Below, piece after piece: positions 1-11,545 of a stretch of DNA of 64,000 bases. Each line of letters opens with the position of its first letter. Positions within the stretch are counted from its first letter, which is position 1. The position numbers and the translations under genes are program-made. The stretch comes from Megascapheus bottae (taxonomy: Eukaryota; Chordata; Mammalia; Rodentia; Geomyidae), in contig JANJXV010000130.1 of the NCBI GenBank assembly GCA_024803745.1, positions 2,532,501-2,596,500 on the forward strand, written 5' to 3'. The notes beneath the pieces were generated by a model that saw only the letters and a program-made list of their open reading frames with translations, had not been told where the DNA came from and did no database searches.

Positions 1-454
1 CAACAGTAATCCTCCTCAGTTTTAGACAACACCCAAATCTCCAGGACTCCACAACACCCCAGCTCTTTCCATCCCTCACCAGCCACAAAGCTGGCTCAAG
101 ATGCCCTCTGTGTTACAGTAACTTGACCTACCTACAGTGTGCCTCTGGACCCCAAATGAGGTAGGAAAAGAAAATCCCCTATTCTGCTTTTGGCTCTCTT
201 CCCTCTCCATCAGTCTAGCTGGTTTCCCCTCCCTGCATTTCAGCCCAGAGCAGTTGACTGAGACTCATCCGCTTCCATCACCTGCCAGGCCAGCTGAGCT
301 GCTAATATCTTCCTGCCCAGCTCACCTCACCTATCATGGCACAAACAGGGACTTAGCTGCTTCACGGCCCCCACTCTGCACCCTTTGCATTTCCACAGTG
401 GCATCTTTCATCCCTCATTCTATGAGCGGCACCCCAGAACACCACCGTGGGTCT
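1..454. other. Unassigned non-coding sequence
   Basis: I recognise no gene, RNA or repeat here. The 118-codon frame at 137-493 has no motif, runs into the old repeat that follows, and is of a length expected by chance. Confidence 0.5.
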
Positions 455-835
455 GTTTCGCACAGCCTTAAGGGAATACCACAGACTGGGTGATGTATGG
501 TGAGCATGAATTTACTTCTTGCGGTTCTGGAGCTTGCAAACTCCCCCAGGGAAGAGTAAGGATCAGGGGTCTTCACCCTGCAGGATCTCATGGCAGAAGG
601 TGGGATGGCAGAAGGAGAGGGGGGAATGGGTAAGGAAAGATGGATGAACTCCAGACATGTCATCCTTTCCTAGGGAGCTCACCGTGGGTGGCAGGAAGAT
701 ACTGAGATCCCCCATTGTCTCTTGGGAACTGAGCCCCCCCACACACACACCCCAGACCCTTCCTTCTGCCTCTGTTGCCTAAGAGATTAAGGTTCCAAAC
801 ACATTCTTTCGGGGTGATATATTTCTATCAAAGCA
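455..835 (+). repeat. Ancient mammalian interspersed repeat (LTR/L1-like, family not assigned)
   Basis: The stretch has the order of landmarks I recall from a common dispersed mammalian repeat: a 'taccacagactgggtg' block, 'ttctggagcttg', a purine-rich middle, then 'aaggttccaaacacattc' and 'tatcaaagca' at the end. Divergence is heavy. The family name and orientation are from memory and unverified. A short CA/C-rich run lies at 736-752. Confidence 0.4.
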
Positions 836-1410
836 AATACGCTTTGCACCAAACAAACGGGTGGGGGTGGGGGCTCAGTTTCCCTTTGCAGTTTCTCAAA
901 ATGTTATCTTTCTTACAAAGAACACATCACAAATGCAAGTCAAGTCTTTGAAGGGTCCCAACAGTGGGACATAAGTGGCAGAAAAGAACCCAAGACTTCT
1001 CCAAATAGCTAGCCAACAGAGAGTAGAATAAGGACTCGTTCTCATCAGTCAGGCACAGTTAGGTTAACCACAGCAGGTTAGGTCAGGGGAGGTTGACCTT
1101 CCTGTACACAGGGTGCTCGTATCCAGTCGTCACTACATACGAAATTTCTAGCATCTTCTAGACCTTTCTCTGAGAAAGCACACAGCATGCTAATTTCCTT
1201 CTCCCTCAAATTATCTACTTCAGTGGCCATGTTGGTGTTTAAAAAGAAAACCTGCGCAGATCCCGACTTTTTCCAAATGATTTTGACATCCCTACAAACC
1301 AGTCCTTCATCTTCGGAAGGATGATGGAGTTCTACACTCTCTAAACCCCCTGCACCACACCCATCTCTCTCTCTGTGGGTCTATCGAACACCCTGGGTCA
1401 CACTTAGGTA
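836..1410. other. Unassigned non-coding sequence
   Basis: No repeat, open frame or RNA was recognised. Around 864-874 there is only a short G/T simple run. Confidence 0.5.
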
Positions 1411-1617
1411 GAACTTAGGGCTTTGAGTTCTCCTTTAGTTTCATTGCTCAAGGCTGACACTCTACCACCTGACCCACTCTTTCACTTCTGGCTTTGGGCT
1501 CATTCCTTGGAGAGAGTGTCACAGACTTTTCTAGCGAGGGTGGCTTTGAACTGTGGCCCTCAGATCTCAGCCTCCTGAGTAGCTGGGATTACAGGCATGA
1601 GTCACTGGCTCCTGGCT
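1411..1617 (-). mobile_element. B1-Geo-type composite SINE (7SL head + Geo-like tail), diverged
   Basis: Read on the minus strand, a 7SL/B1-like head (complement of 'cagcctcctgagtagctggg' at about 1569-1588) is followed by the right monomer with its 'caagg...ctacca' A-box region near 1450-1470. 'B1-Geo' is my working name for this architecture, which recurs about 20 times in the window. Many substitutions suggest an old copy; no target-site duplication was seen. Confidence 0.8.
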
Positions 1618-3007
1618 TCTCTTCACCTTCCTGAGGGGATGAAGTCTGCCCCCTTCAGGGGCTTTCTACAATGACCTCACAGTGAAATCACCTACGGAAG
1701 TTGAAAAACTACCAAGTATCTTGCCGATCTCTGGGAGAGCCCTCAGGGTTGTGGTGGTAGCATTTGGTGGTGGTTTGGTATTCGTGTGAGTGTTTCATAA
1801 TAGCACAGGCCTGGCACCGAGTTTGGTGTATACAATCCTTTGCCATTTAGCTCTTCAGCATTCTGTATGTTAACATTTTACCTTTAGCAGACTTTCTCCT
1901 ATAACCATTAAGAGGAGTCACTAAAATATCACTTGTCCCCAAAACCCAAACAAATCTTCCTTAGTGGAAGCTTCTATCTATCAGATAGGTGCATAAAAGA
2001 TTTTACAAATAAATACGAAGCTCGAGCAATAACTCCCTCTTATGGAATCAGTGACTCACTCATTTTTACCCCTCCACGGCTAGTGCTTATCTGCTCCCAA
2101 ACCTGGCCTGCTTTGCTTTATGGTGATTGTTTTTCTTCAGCATGTTTTAATCGGGCAAAGGGCTCTCCCAGGTTGACTCTTAAGGGCACACATGGCAATG
2201 TAGCCAGATTAACCTCATCTCTTGCTCTCGCTCCTTCCCATTCCCCTCTCCTCCACCCCTCGAGTAAACAGCTCTTCCGGTAAGTTTCCTTATGCTCTCT
2301 GCACACATAGGCATCATGATATTATTTGTCCTCCATCACTCTTTCCTTCTCCCCCCTCCCCAGCCAGCCAGCCCCCTTCCCTGGGATTTGGTCATCTGTA
2401 GACACCTTAGCAAAACTGCATTATTCCTGACATCCACCCCATTTGCTTCCGGAACCAGTCAGGGGAAGCCTCATTCCTGCTCCTTTCACCTTGCTTGACT
2501 TGTCCACCTTCACGGTGATTTCTATGTATCTGAATATCAGGCGAGCGAGGGTTTCGGTGTAATGAGACTAGACGGATTCTGATTCTTCCTCTTTATTATC
2601 TTGAAAGCCATATTAACCTAGTCTAGGCCGATCTTATAATAAAAGCTGCAGGGAGAGTAGACTGATGGAGATAAAGCAATTCCTTGCTTGGAAGTATCAT
2701 CTCTCGTGCTGATCCCCCATCACTTAAAATCAATTCTCAGCATGTAGGGTACAGCTCTTGTTCTCCATGTTAATAATACCCACGGTCCAGGGCCTGATGA
2801 TATCCTAGAGGCAGAGGAATGTGACACCACTGACTTCGTATGAGAGGTAAAGAGAAAGGCAAGGTTCATTCTGGACCTAAACAGGTGAACAGCAGGGTTG
2901 CTATTGAGGATGAAGAGAATAGACTTTCCATTCAGAGGACAGAAGGCCTGAAGAGACAGTAGAGCATTGATACGTTTTATAATTAGCAGATGGACCAGCA
3001 TTGTCCG
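1618..3007. other. Unassigned non-coding sequence
   Basis: No recognisable repeat. Frames of 116 codons (1933-2283, plus) and 93 codons (2720-3001, minus) show no family motif and no coding context. They are consistent with chance. Confidence 0.5.
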
Positions 3008-3140
3008 TGCGTCTTGCGCTGTTCTAAGATCTCACCATTGCTCCATTGAATTCTCACACTGAGAGCAAAGAGCCATTGTGCTCAGAGCTGTGATCACACA
3101 GACGGGGAAACAGGGATTATGGAGAACTGTCCTAGAGTTA
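3008..3140 (-). repeat. Possible MIR remnant
   Basis: The spaced pieces 'ctgttctaagatctcac', 'attgaattctcacac', 'gacggggaaaca' and 'agagttacaca' follow the order of the complement of the MIR core. It is heavily decayed and uncertain. Confidence 0.35.
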
Positions 3141-3263
3141 CACATCTCAATTAAGACAGGATTTCATTCTAAATAATAAGACCAGGCACTGGTGACTCAC
3201 TTATATAATCTTAGCTACTCAGGAAAATGAGGTATGATTATCAGTTCCAAGCCCATAGGACTC

Positions 3264-3497
3264 TTTTTTTTGTGGGTCATGGGGCTTGAACTTGGCCTGG
3301 GTGCTATCCCTGAGCTCTTCAGCTCAAGGCTACCACCCTACCCTTGAGCTCAGCCCCATTTCCCATTTTCAAGAGATTAATTGGAGGGAAGAGCCTCAGA
3401 TCCTTTTGTGCCTGGGCTGGCTTTGAACCTTGATCCTCAGATCTCAGCCTCCTGAGTAGCTAGGAATTACAGGCGTGAGCCACGGGCACCTGTCTCC
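3264..3497 (-). mobile_element. B1-Geo-type SINE inserted antisense into an older SINE
   Basis: A near-complete element on the minus strand: the T run at 3264-3271 is the complement of its A tail, and the complement of its 5' end ('gtgagccacgggcacc') lies near 3475-3490. It belongs to the variant with 'cctgggtgctatccctgagctcttcagc', which lacks several bases before the B-box compared with other copies. The flanks 'ggactc' and 'ggagactc' may be an imperfect target-site duplication. Confidence 0.8.
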
Positions 3498-3586
3498 CGG
3501 AGACTCTCATCTCCAATTTCACACCAAAAAGCCAGAAGTGACTCAAGTAATAGGGCACTAGTATTGAGCAAAAAGTTCAGAGATAG

Positions 3587-3746
3587 ACAGGTGTGGCGTA
3601 ATCCTAGCTACTTATGAGGTTGAGCGTGAGGATTGCAGTTCAAAGCTGCTCTGTGGCTCAAGGGGTAGTGCAGTAGCCTTGAGCTGAAGAGCTCAGGGAC
3701 AATACCCAGGCCCAGAGTTCAAGCCTCAGGTCCTATTAAAAAAAAA
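3587..3746 (+). mobile_element. Internally deleted B1-Geo-type SINE inserted into an older SINE
   Basis: The head piece ('taatcctagctact', near 3599) jumps directly from 'gttcaaagctg' to 'ctctgtggctcaaggggtag', skipping the linker between monomers. It ends in a run of nine or more A at 3736-3746. 'agatagacag' before it and 'gagacag' after it may be remnants of a target-site duplication. Confidence 0.75.
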
Positions 3747-3797
3747 GGTCTGAGACAGTACCCAGGCCCTGAGTTCAAGCCCCAGGACCAGCAATGC

Positions 3798-3852
3798 ATG
3801 TGCACATACACACATGTGCACATACACACACAGACACACATGCACACACATG
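3798..3852. repeat. CA-rich simple repeat at a SINE 3' end
   Basis: Imperfect (CA)n with interspersed 'tg' steps begins directly after the tail of the nested SINE stack. This is consistent with growth from a SINE tail. Confidence 0.8.
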
Positions 3853-4623
3853 ATGGCATCTCCTTTTATGCCTACTCCCAATCCTTTTGTCATAGCACAC
3901 AGGACAAAGAACCACCAATTTAAAGTATGAAGCAGCTGTCTGGACCTCTTATCAAGAAGACACAGCCTTAGGCCCACAGGCTGGCAGGGAAGGCACGCAC
4001 AGATGAGGCTCTGAAATGACATTATCTCTCCCACCCCCACTTTGCAGGAGAAGCGATTGTCAGAACCATGGACAGGACGCTTCTGGACTAATTCCTGTTT
4101 TCTGATCATTAGGAGAACAATAATAAAAACTCAGACAGGTCTTGTTAAGAGTCAAGCGCACTCTCGCTCCAATTCCCTACATTCTTCTAATCCACCATCT
4201 CGCACTGGAGGTACTATCAGAGCATCCTGGAAACTATAAAGTCCTGAGACAACGGGGTAACAGGTTCAAGAGGCTGTTCCTGATATACAGACAAACTTCA
4301 AGAGCAGAGAAATCTCCCCTGGGAAAGCCACTCTGCTGTCATTGTTCCCTTGTTTTCTAGGTAGTTACAGCAACTGCTCTGCCCAGGTAAAAAATGATGA
4401 GAGCCCATTGAATTTGTATAACACTGAACTTATAAAGCTCCCTCACAAGTATTGAAAAAAGTATCACCAAAGTGTGATAACAGAGGCCACAGGAGACATG
4501 TAAGATGTGTCTGGGTAGTGTGAGAGTAAAAAAAAAAATCATCCTCTTAATGCATTTTAGGGAAAATATAATTAGCAAGTGAAAATCATGATTTCACAGG
4601 TTTTATTTCTCCTGATCAACTCC
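3853..4623. other. Unassigned non-coding sequence
   Basis: Nothing recognised beyond an A run near 4529-4538. The last 13 bases (4611-4623) are the left target-site duplication of the adjacent IDL-Geo SINE. Confidence 0.5.
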
Positions 4624-4817
4624 TTTTTTTTTTGCCAGCCCTGGGCTTGAGCTCAGGGCCTGAGCACTGTCCTTGGACTTTCTCAAGGCTAGAGCTCTAC
4701 CACTTGAGCCTCAGCACCACTTCCAGTTTTTTTCTATGTATGTGGTACCGAGGAATCGAACCCTGGTCTTCGCAAATGCCAGGCAAGCACTTTAACCAGT
4801 AGGCCAAACTCCCGGTC
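4624..4817 (-). mobile_element. IDL-Geo SINE with target-site duplication
   Basis: On the minus strand this is a full-length dimer: an ID-like tRNA-Ala-derived left monomer (complement near 4745-4817) and the Geo right monomer (near 4636-4740), ending in a poly-A seen here as T(10). A 13-bp duplication 'cctgatcaactcc' flanks it exactly (4611-4623 and 4818-4830), showing L1-type target-primed insertion. It carries the 'ggttaaagtgc' variant of the left monomer. Family identity is from recalled knowledge of Geomyoidea SINEs. Confidence 0.93.
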
Positions 4818-4830
4818 CCTGATCAACTCC

Positions 4831-5194
4831 TTTCTGTGTGTTGATTTAAAGGGAAGTGGGTAGGATTGGATAAGGAATGTTGATGCATTTTTTTTTAAGG
4901 ACGATCGAAGTCTGAAGAGTGCTGGGTGATTTTTACAGAGTTACAATCTGGAGTAAGCAAACTGTCATTGGTTCTTAGCTCTGTTGTGTGGGTTAGGAAA
5001 TCTCAGAAGGGGGTGTTTAAGCAACTCACCCCCTTATTAGTGATTTCTATACATTATTTGCACAAAAGACTTACGTTGTTTTGAACCTACATAGAAGGTA
5101 AACTGAGTACACACTATGTGTAGTTGTCTCAACTATTAAGTCTGTTATGTAGACTCATCACCTCCAATTGGCCTTCCTTCTTCCTTCCCAAGAT
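4831..5194. other. Unassigned non-coding sequence
   Basis: No repeat or coding signal recognised. Confidence 0.5.
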
Positions 5195-5470
5195 AGGATA
5201 GCAACCTTGGTGAGTCCAATTTTAAAGTGGTGGCCTTTCAGTTCCTTCCATTTTCCCACAAATAACATGATGGCTTTGAAAGGTCCACAGTAAACAGGTG
5301 TGTGCAGCTGTACGCTACCTTTCATTCATTCTGGTAGCTGCCCAGGAGTGTTAGTCCAGGGCCAAGGGATAGTTGTATCTTTAGTTTTATGGGTTTTTTT
5401 TAACTTCCTAGATAGTGGCTACACTGGTCTGCATTCTAACCAACAGTGAAATGCAACATTTGTCAGGCTA
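5195..5470 (-). mobile_element. Old L1 fragment (ORF2 3' end, antisense)
   Basis: Plus-strand phrases such as 'ccacaaataacatgatg', 'agatagtggctacactgg' and 'attctaaccaacagtg' match the complement of the mammalian L1 ORF2 C-terminal region (the 'PLWK..W.FL' stretch). No open frame is kept. The edges are approximate. Confidence 0.6.
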
Positions 5471-6607
5471 ATGGATCTCCTGTCTAAAAACAGAGACTGG
5501 GGGTGTCAGGGGAAAGGGGAGGAAGACATAAGGAGAAAGAGAGGAAAAGGAGAGAGTAGTCTTGCCATGTGACTGGCTGGTCCTGTTAATGTAATGAGGA
5601 GGTCCTGGCAAGTTGATGTTTTTCTCATATCAGAGCAATGGGGGACGGAGGGAGTAGTTAAAAGTGGTAAGAACAAAACAGACACACAGAGAAGATCTCA
5701 TTTAATAGCTAGAAGAAAAAAAAGTCCTCGTGGAATTTAAGTGTGGCTGTTCCCGTGTGCTTCTGGAACCTAAGTAATGTATAACAAATCTTCTCCTTTT
5801 GTCTCTGCTAATCTGCGTAACTCACAGCCCAAAGATCTTAAGCCATCATAATTTGGTATAGACTATGAGGAGGGGAAGGAATGCAAAGAAACAGGAATCC
5901 TCTGGCAGGCACCACGTAGCGATTTATAATCCAGGAAACGCGACAGAAGTTATCTGAGGCTGACAGTCAGACACAGGTCAACTTGAAACCCACACTCAGA
6001 AAGCTGTTCCCTGCCAACCATCATCATCTTTGCTTTTGATCAGTGCAAATGAAACACGAATATGTCATCTGGGAATTTGTCAGGTGTCTCTCCACCGATC
6101 AGAATCACCAATCCTGTCTTAGAACTAGAAGAGATCTTAGAAGACTCAGGGAGAGATTGTCAAGGTCATGCCCTTCAAGACCCAGGCAGGGTCCCAGCTG
6201 TCACGTAGTCATCCTCTCCTGACTTCTCCCCTTACTTGTGGCTTAGGGAGGGAGAAAAAGAGTTCTTCTCGCCCATCCAAGCCAGCGTGGAGCCATTTCC
6301 ATACTCCTGGCTATCCATGAGGACTAAGGTACATTCCAATTACCATATTTAATCCTCACATCTCTCCATAAAGGTGGGTGGGAAGGAAAGGTCAGAACTC
6401 TGAATACAAAAAAAAGGAAAAAGTTCACTGGGGCATGTGCTTTGAAAGTGTCTCTAAAAGAAAAACGCTTACCAAAAAAAAAACTAGGTCATTGAATTGA
6501 AATGCAACAGGATCCTCATTAAAAGTTGGATGTTTCCTCATATGAATCCCCAAAAGAGAGGGATGTGAGAAGGACATTCTATTTTGGGGGGAGATTATAG
6601 GAAAAAG
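5471..6607. other. Unassigned non-coding sequence
   Basis: There is a purine-rich patch at 5505-5560. No gene or repeat is recognised in the rest. Confidence 0.5.
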
Positions 6608-6768
6608 TTGGGGCTTTGGAGCTGGACCCATTTGAGTTCAAAGTTTATTTTAGTGTTGTTGCTTGGTTAGTTTAGTGGTCTCCAGCCAACCATAACCCTT
6701 TTCTGAACCTCAACTTACCTTCGCAACACTTTTAAATGGAGTTAAAATGCCTAGTTCATTGGGTTGAT
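6608..6768 (+). repeat. MIR SINE remnant
   Basis: 'ggggctttggagctggaccc', 'gagttcaaa', 'tctgaacctcaactt' and 'aatggagttaaaatgcctag' follow the MIR consensus from its tRNA-like head through the core. It is strongly diverged. Confidence 0.6.
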
Positions 6769-6786
6769 TTAAAAAAAAAAAACGAA

Positions 6787-7005
6787 GCCGGTTGCAGTGG
6801 CTCACGCCTGTCATCCTAGCTACTCAGGAGGCTGAGATCTGAGGATCAAGGTTCAAAGCCATCCCAGGCACAAAAGGACCCGAGACTCTTATCTCCAATT
6901 AACCTCTAGAAAATGGGAAGTGGGGCTTGGCTCAAGGGTAGGGCAGTAGCCTTGAGCTGAAGGGTTCAAGGACAGCACCCAGGCTGAGTACAAACCCCAC
7001 AACCC
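6787..7005 (+). mobile_element. B1-Geo-type composite SINE, variant with shortened tail region
   Basis: The 7SL/B1-like head begins 'gccggttgcagtggctcacg' and runs through 'ctactcaggaggctgagatc'. The linker 'cacaaaaggacccgagactc' and tail 'ggcttggctcaagggtaggg' identify the same subfamily as the copies at 3264 and 36082. The tail grades into a CA repeat (7006-7030). Confidence 0.92.
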
Positions 7006-7030
7006 CCACACACCTACACACACATACACA

Positions 7031-7992
7031 AATACGATTCTTATGATAGGTCTGCAAAGTGTCTAGCCCACAGCATATGCTCAAGGAAATGGTGGGATCT
7101 TCTTTCCATACACCATGAACCTCTGGCATGATCCCAAAATGACATATATCTTATTCCCAGACATGGGTGGGTCTGTGTTCCACTTTTTGATTGGATAGTG
7201 CTATGAAATTACATCACCTTTCAGTCCTCAGTTTTCTTCTCTGTTAGAAAACACTACTACTACTAATAATAATAGCACAACCTCCAGGAAGCAGACGTTG
7301 ATGTTTTCCTGCCCCACATCCACTTTTTCTTCCTTTCTTCATGGCATCATGTAGCTCTTGGGACACCTTTCCTAAGTGGACTGACCCCACCCTCAGCTCC
7401 AAAAGTGACCTGCTTCAGGTAGAAGGAATTCCATTCAGCTCATGGGCTCAAGGCTCACCATGGGGCATTATTTTGACCAATGAACACGAACAAGGGATTT
7501 CTGGGAAAAGTTTCACCCTCTCAACAGTCTCTTATTTCGGGATGTCATCTGGTCTGTATCCCCTAATGTTCAGGACTGCCACATACACTTGGTGGCTAGC
7601 CCATGGGTAAAGCCAACATGGGGCAAAACAAAAGAGAGACACTGAAACAAAATTGCAAACTCTGGGTCCTCTGATCCCCTGCATCAGCCTACACAGAAGA
7701 AGGAATCTTGTCTGAGTTTCCTGTTCCAGATAGCAATAAATGACATCATCATTTGAAATATCTGAACTTGCCATTTCTGTCAAAAGCATCTGATCTCAGA
7801 GCATTCTCGATTATGAAGTGACACATACATCGTTCGTTTCCAGTCAACTGTTGTGCCCGGCAACTTCACTAACAAATGATTAGCTCTTGTCACAAATGTC
7901 TTCTTTTCTAGCCTCTTTTCTAGCCAGATCACTGCTTGCAGTATTTGTTTTTCTTCAAATGGCAGCAATGATTTATAAAAATAGTAACATCC
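7031..7992. other. Unassigned non-coding sequence
   Basis: A short (ACT/AAT) simple run lies at 7253-7275. No repeat family or coding evidence otherwise. Confidence 0.5.
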
Positions 7993-8158
7993 CATACTAC
8001 TTATGGGCCAGACTCAATTTTATGTATACAGCATATTGAATCTTCACAATAACCACGTAACATGGATATTATCATCACCTCCATGGCTAGAATGAGGCTC
8101 AGAGAGATCAAATGCTTTTTCCCTGAGGTCACACAAATGGTAAGTGACAGGGACTAAA
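7993..8158 (-). repeat. MIR SINE (antisense)
   Basis: 'ttatgggccagactcaat', 'cttcacaataacca', 'aatgaggctcagagagatca' and 'tgaggtcacacaaatgg' match the complement of the MIR core in order and spacing. Confidence 0.75.
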
Positions 8159-10413
8159 GTTCACAGCAGAAAGGAGAGGAAGATCACCAAGAAATTTAAT
8201 CTACTCCACATCCCCCCCCAACCATGTAGAAATTAAATCTAGCCCTTCTTCATCTCCCCTAGCAGCTAAGCAAACTAGAAGGAAGAGAGGAGGAACTGCC
8301 ATAAAAGTGAAGAGGGAAATGATGTGGCAGCCAGTGATGTGAGCGGGACATATCCTCTTACATGGGGACTCAATTGGCTACCTGCAAACTAGAGATGCGA
8401 AGCCACAGCTACGAGGCAAGATTATTGTCTGGTCTAAGGAAAACAATTCACATTCGATGTGTGGCCTGGAGCCTCAGAAAACTATGGGAGATGAATCATG
8501 ATAGTACACGAGCCTTATTTTACCTTCCTCCCTGCTTACTGGTCACCTGCTTTGTCTCATTTAGTGATGACATGCAAACGAAGCAAGACCTGACAGATTG
8601 CCTGAATGCCAACCAAATTGGCACTTATCACTTCAATTTAAATCCCCTTTCCTAGCTCTCCCCACTGAGGAGTCTGATGATAATTCTCTTCTAGGTCTTC
8701 ATTTCATAAGCAGGGCCAATTTGACTCATTATCTCCCTGTCAGCACAAAGATAATGAAAACCAGATGTCATCACTGACTTATCCCTGGCTCAGAACACAA
8801 TCTGGGATGGAGAGAGAAAGTGAAGGGTGAATTCCCTGGTGGGCAAGCTGTTAACCTTGAAGACAAAATTCAAGGATTCTGAGACACGCCCAGCCCTCAC
8901 TAAAGGCTGTCCATCTCTGGCAGCTCCTGGGCAATTCGGGTAAGGACCACGGAAGCCAGGACACAAACAGTACAGCCAAAAGAGCTTTGGATAAACAATA
9001 TGATACGAGACACTATCAAATAACATATACAACACACACACAAGGGTAAAAAAAATCAAGTGCATCATGGAAGGGGTTGGGGGGGATTGTTTTTCTCCTA
9101 TTAGCTTTGTTGATAAAATAAATAACTTTTGTTTTAAAGTGTGTTTGCTGTGCAAGTATCCTAAAGTTTCTTTCCATCTTTTGAGTTCAGGATTCTTCAA
9201 AGATGGCACATGATCTTGTCCGCTATGCAGAGTAAGGGAACAGTGCTAAAAAGTCATTAATATCTTTGAGGGAGTAGATTTAGCAGGCGCTTGAAATGGC
9301 CTTTCAAGAGCTTGCCTTTCTTCTGTTCCCTCTCTCCTCTGTCTCTGGCTCTGTTTGTCTAGCTCTCTCATCATCATCCTGTGGCAATACCTCAGGTGAG
9401 AAGACAACACTGCTGTTCTGACACTGAATGTCTTCATCCAGCCGAACATGCACCCAGGTCCCTGCCCTCCCCTCTTCCTCCCCCTGGCCAGAACACTTGA
9501 TAGACCTCACAAGAGAAAAAAAATGGTGTTATTATTCAGCCGCTTGAAGTAGCCAGTCTCTTCCAAACCATTTCATCCGTCACATCTTCTCGACTGTCAG
9601 AAAAAGACATATTGCAAACAATAGCAATTGTGTCCTTTGTGAGGGGGGAAAAATAAAAGAATTGTAAAGGTCTGTCCATATCCATGGGAACCTTTGTTGT
9701 CAAGGGCACTGCATGTTTTGAGGCCTCCTATCTCAGTGTTCCTGATGGGCTGCAGGGGAAAGGGTGGGCTCCAACATCACAGCTAGGTTCAGCGCAGAAG
9801 CAAGAGACAAGATGAAAAGGCCATCACAAATGAGGGAGTCTGGCCCATTTCTCTGAGCTGTGGAGTGCCAACTACAGAAACATGGCAGACAGAAGTCATT
9901 CCTGAAGAAAATCACTACGGAAACTCTTGCACTCGTTCAATTGGAGGGATCCATTCTCTCCACCAGATGGCATCTTTGGTTGTTTAAAGGGTGGCAAGCA
10001 GGATTCCACACAAAACTTTAATAACAATGCCTTTGTCCAGCAGCAATGAAAAGGGATTTTTTTTAATTATAGGGCTACTGGGTTAAGAAACTCACTTCCA
10101 GTGGGTTTGTTGCAATGGGGGAACTATGGCAGAACCTGGAAGTTGGTCTACCTGACGTCCTCATGGGCTTCTGAGATAACACTTGTTTAGAAGAAGGGAA
10201 GGCCTGGCAGCCAAAGCTTCAGCTCTGTTGATGTCAGGTTTTCATGTGGCAACAGATTTCCCCATGGCAGTTCAAGGCCATTCAAGTCTTATTTTCAATC
10301 CAGTCCTTTGATTTTATTTTTCTCATCGATGCCCAGTGTATATGTCTGTAGCATGCTCATATGTGTGTGTGTATATTTCTGCACATATACACAAAGAATT
10401 CATGCATGTGTGT

Positions 10414-10415
<2 letters not shown>
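8159..10415. other. SINE-free unassigned sequence
   Basis: No interspersed repeat was recognised over more than 2 kb. Frames up to 139 codons (8790-9209, minus) lack motifs. Such stretches can hold conserved regulatory DNA, but nothing here proves it. Confidence 0.45.

Positions 10416-10454
<39 letters not shown>
10416..10454. repeat. (CA)n microsatellite
   Basis: About 19 uninterrupted CA units, preceded by GT-rich and AT-rich steps (10358-10412). Confidence 0.97.
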
Positions 10455-10457
<3 letters not shown>

Positions 10458-11149
10458 CCCTTGCACCAACAAGCACTCATAATGTTCCCCTCTCTTGTTC
10501 CTCCCACCTCTGTACACATCAGCCTAACTTATAACTTCCATTTCAAGGCTGGACAACTTTCTTTGGTTCCCTAAAGCTACCCAGGTGGCAGGTAAGAAAT
10601 ATCCAAGAATTTGAGTTCCTAAAAGCTGTTCTCAGCCACCAGGACAGTTGGGGACTGGGTTTATCAATAGCCCAGGAAGCAAAAAATCAATGGCAAAGTG
10701 ACAATAAACAACTACACACACCTATCAAGCTGGCCAATCAGAGATACCTCTTCAAATGAGCTACAAATGATTGGCTTCAGGGAAGAACACGGGATATAAG
10801 CTGGACTAGTCAGACTTCTTTGTGGGTCTTCTAATTTGAATATAAGGAGTCGGGGTGGGGATTTCTTGCCAAACTGGTCAAATAGAAATTTGATGTAGCC
10901 AGTCATAGGGAGCCTGAATTAAGAGATATAGAAAGACTCCCTGCCAATCCCCCCAAAAACTGTTACTTCATCCCTCTTTCCTATATCCAGGTACTTCCTT
11001 TATGTACCTCTTTTTGCTTAAGCCTGTTTCAGATAGACTTGGTCACTTATAACTCCTGCAACCCCAGCAGGTCTTTCCAAGGAAAATGTTAAGCTTCTTT
11101 AGGCCGAACCACAGCGTCCTGTGCCAACGTATCTTTGTCCCAATAGGAT
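10455..11149. other. Unassigned non-coding sequence
   Basis: No repeat or gene recognised. Confidence 0.5.
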
Positions 11150-11545
11150 ATATTTAGAATTAAAGGATGGAAATTTATTTTGGGTATGGCCTCCCAGATT
11201 TATGGAGGTTGAGAAGCCCCACAGCCAGCCACCTGCAAACTGGAGAATAAGACAAACCAGTGCCAAAATTCTGTCCATGTACAAAGAAAACAGCCCTTGT
11301 GTCCAAAAGCTGAATGTCCTCGACCAAGAAGAGAGAGAAAACAAAATCTCCCTTTCTTCCTTTTGTTCCTCTCCAGGGTCCCTCTGTGGACTGAATAATG
11401 TTCACCCGCATGCATGAGAAAGGGTCTTCTTAAGTCAGTCCACTGATTTAAACTGGAATTGCCTCTGGAAAAACGTCCATAGACACATGTGGGAAGGATG
11501 CCATCTCATCTGACTTGGCGTGCCTATGGCCAGTAAAATTGATAA
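11150..11545 (+). repeat. Ancient mammalian LTR/L1-like interspersed repeat (family not assigned)
   Basis: 'tttatggaggttgagaagcc', 'cacctgcaaactggaga', 'ccttttgttcctctccag', 'tgtggactgaataatgttc', 'tcagtccactgattta' and 'cagtaaaattgat' follow the order of a widely dispersed mammalian repeat that I recall but cannot name safely. Short frames on both strands (81-98 codons) sit inside it and are not genes. Confidence 0.5.

Larger units (their letters stand above)
3182..3794 (+). mobile_element. B1-Geo-type SINE split by two later SINE insertions (nested stack)
   Basis: The outer plus-strand element can be followed in three pieces: head 3182-3263, middle 3498-3585, and tail end 3747-3794 with the 'gagttcaagcccc' B-box. 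The gaps hold an antisense copy (3264-3497) and a shortened sense copy (3587-3746). Resuming in register after each gap shows insertion into an existing SINE rather than side-by-side placement. Confidence 0.75.

Noticed and set aside
10308..10574. Frames with Thr-His or Val-Cys repeats at CA arrays
   Set aside because: They are CA/GT microsatellite translations (also at 13642-13918 and 46196-46452).
11099..11417. Overlapping open frames on both strands
   Set aside because: They lie within an old interspersed repeat and have no protein family match.
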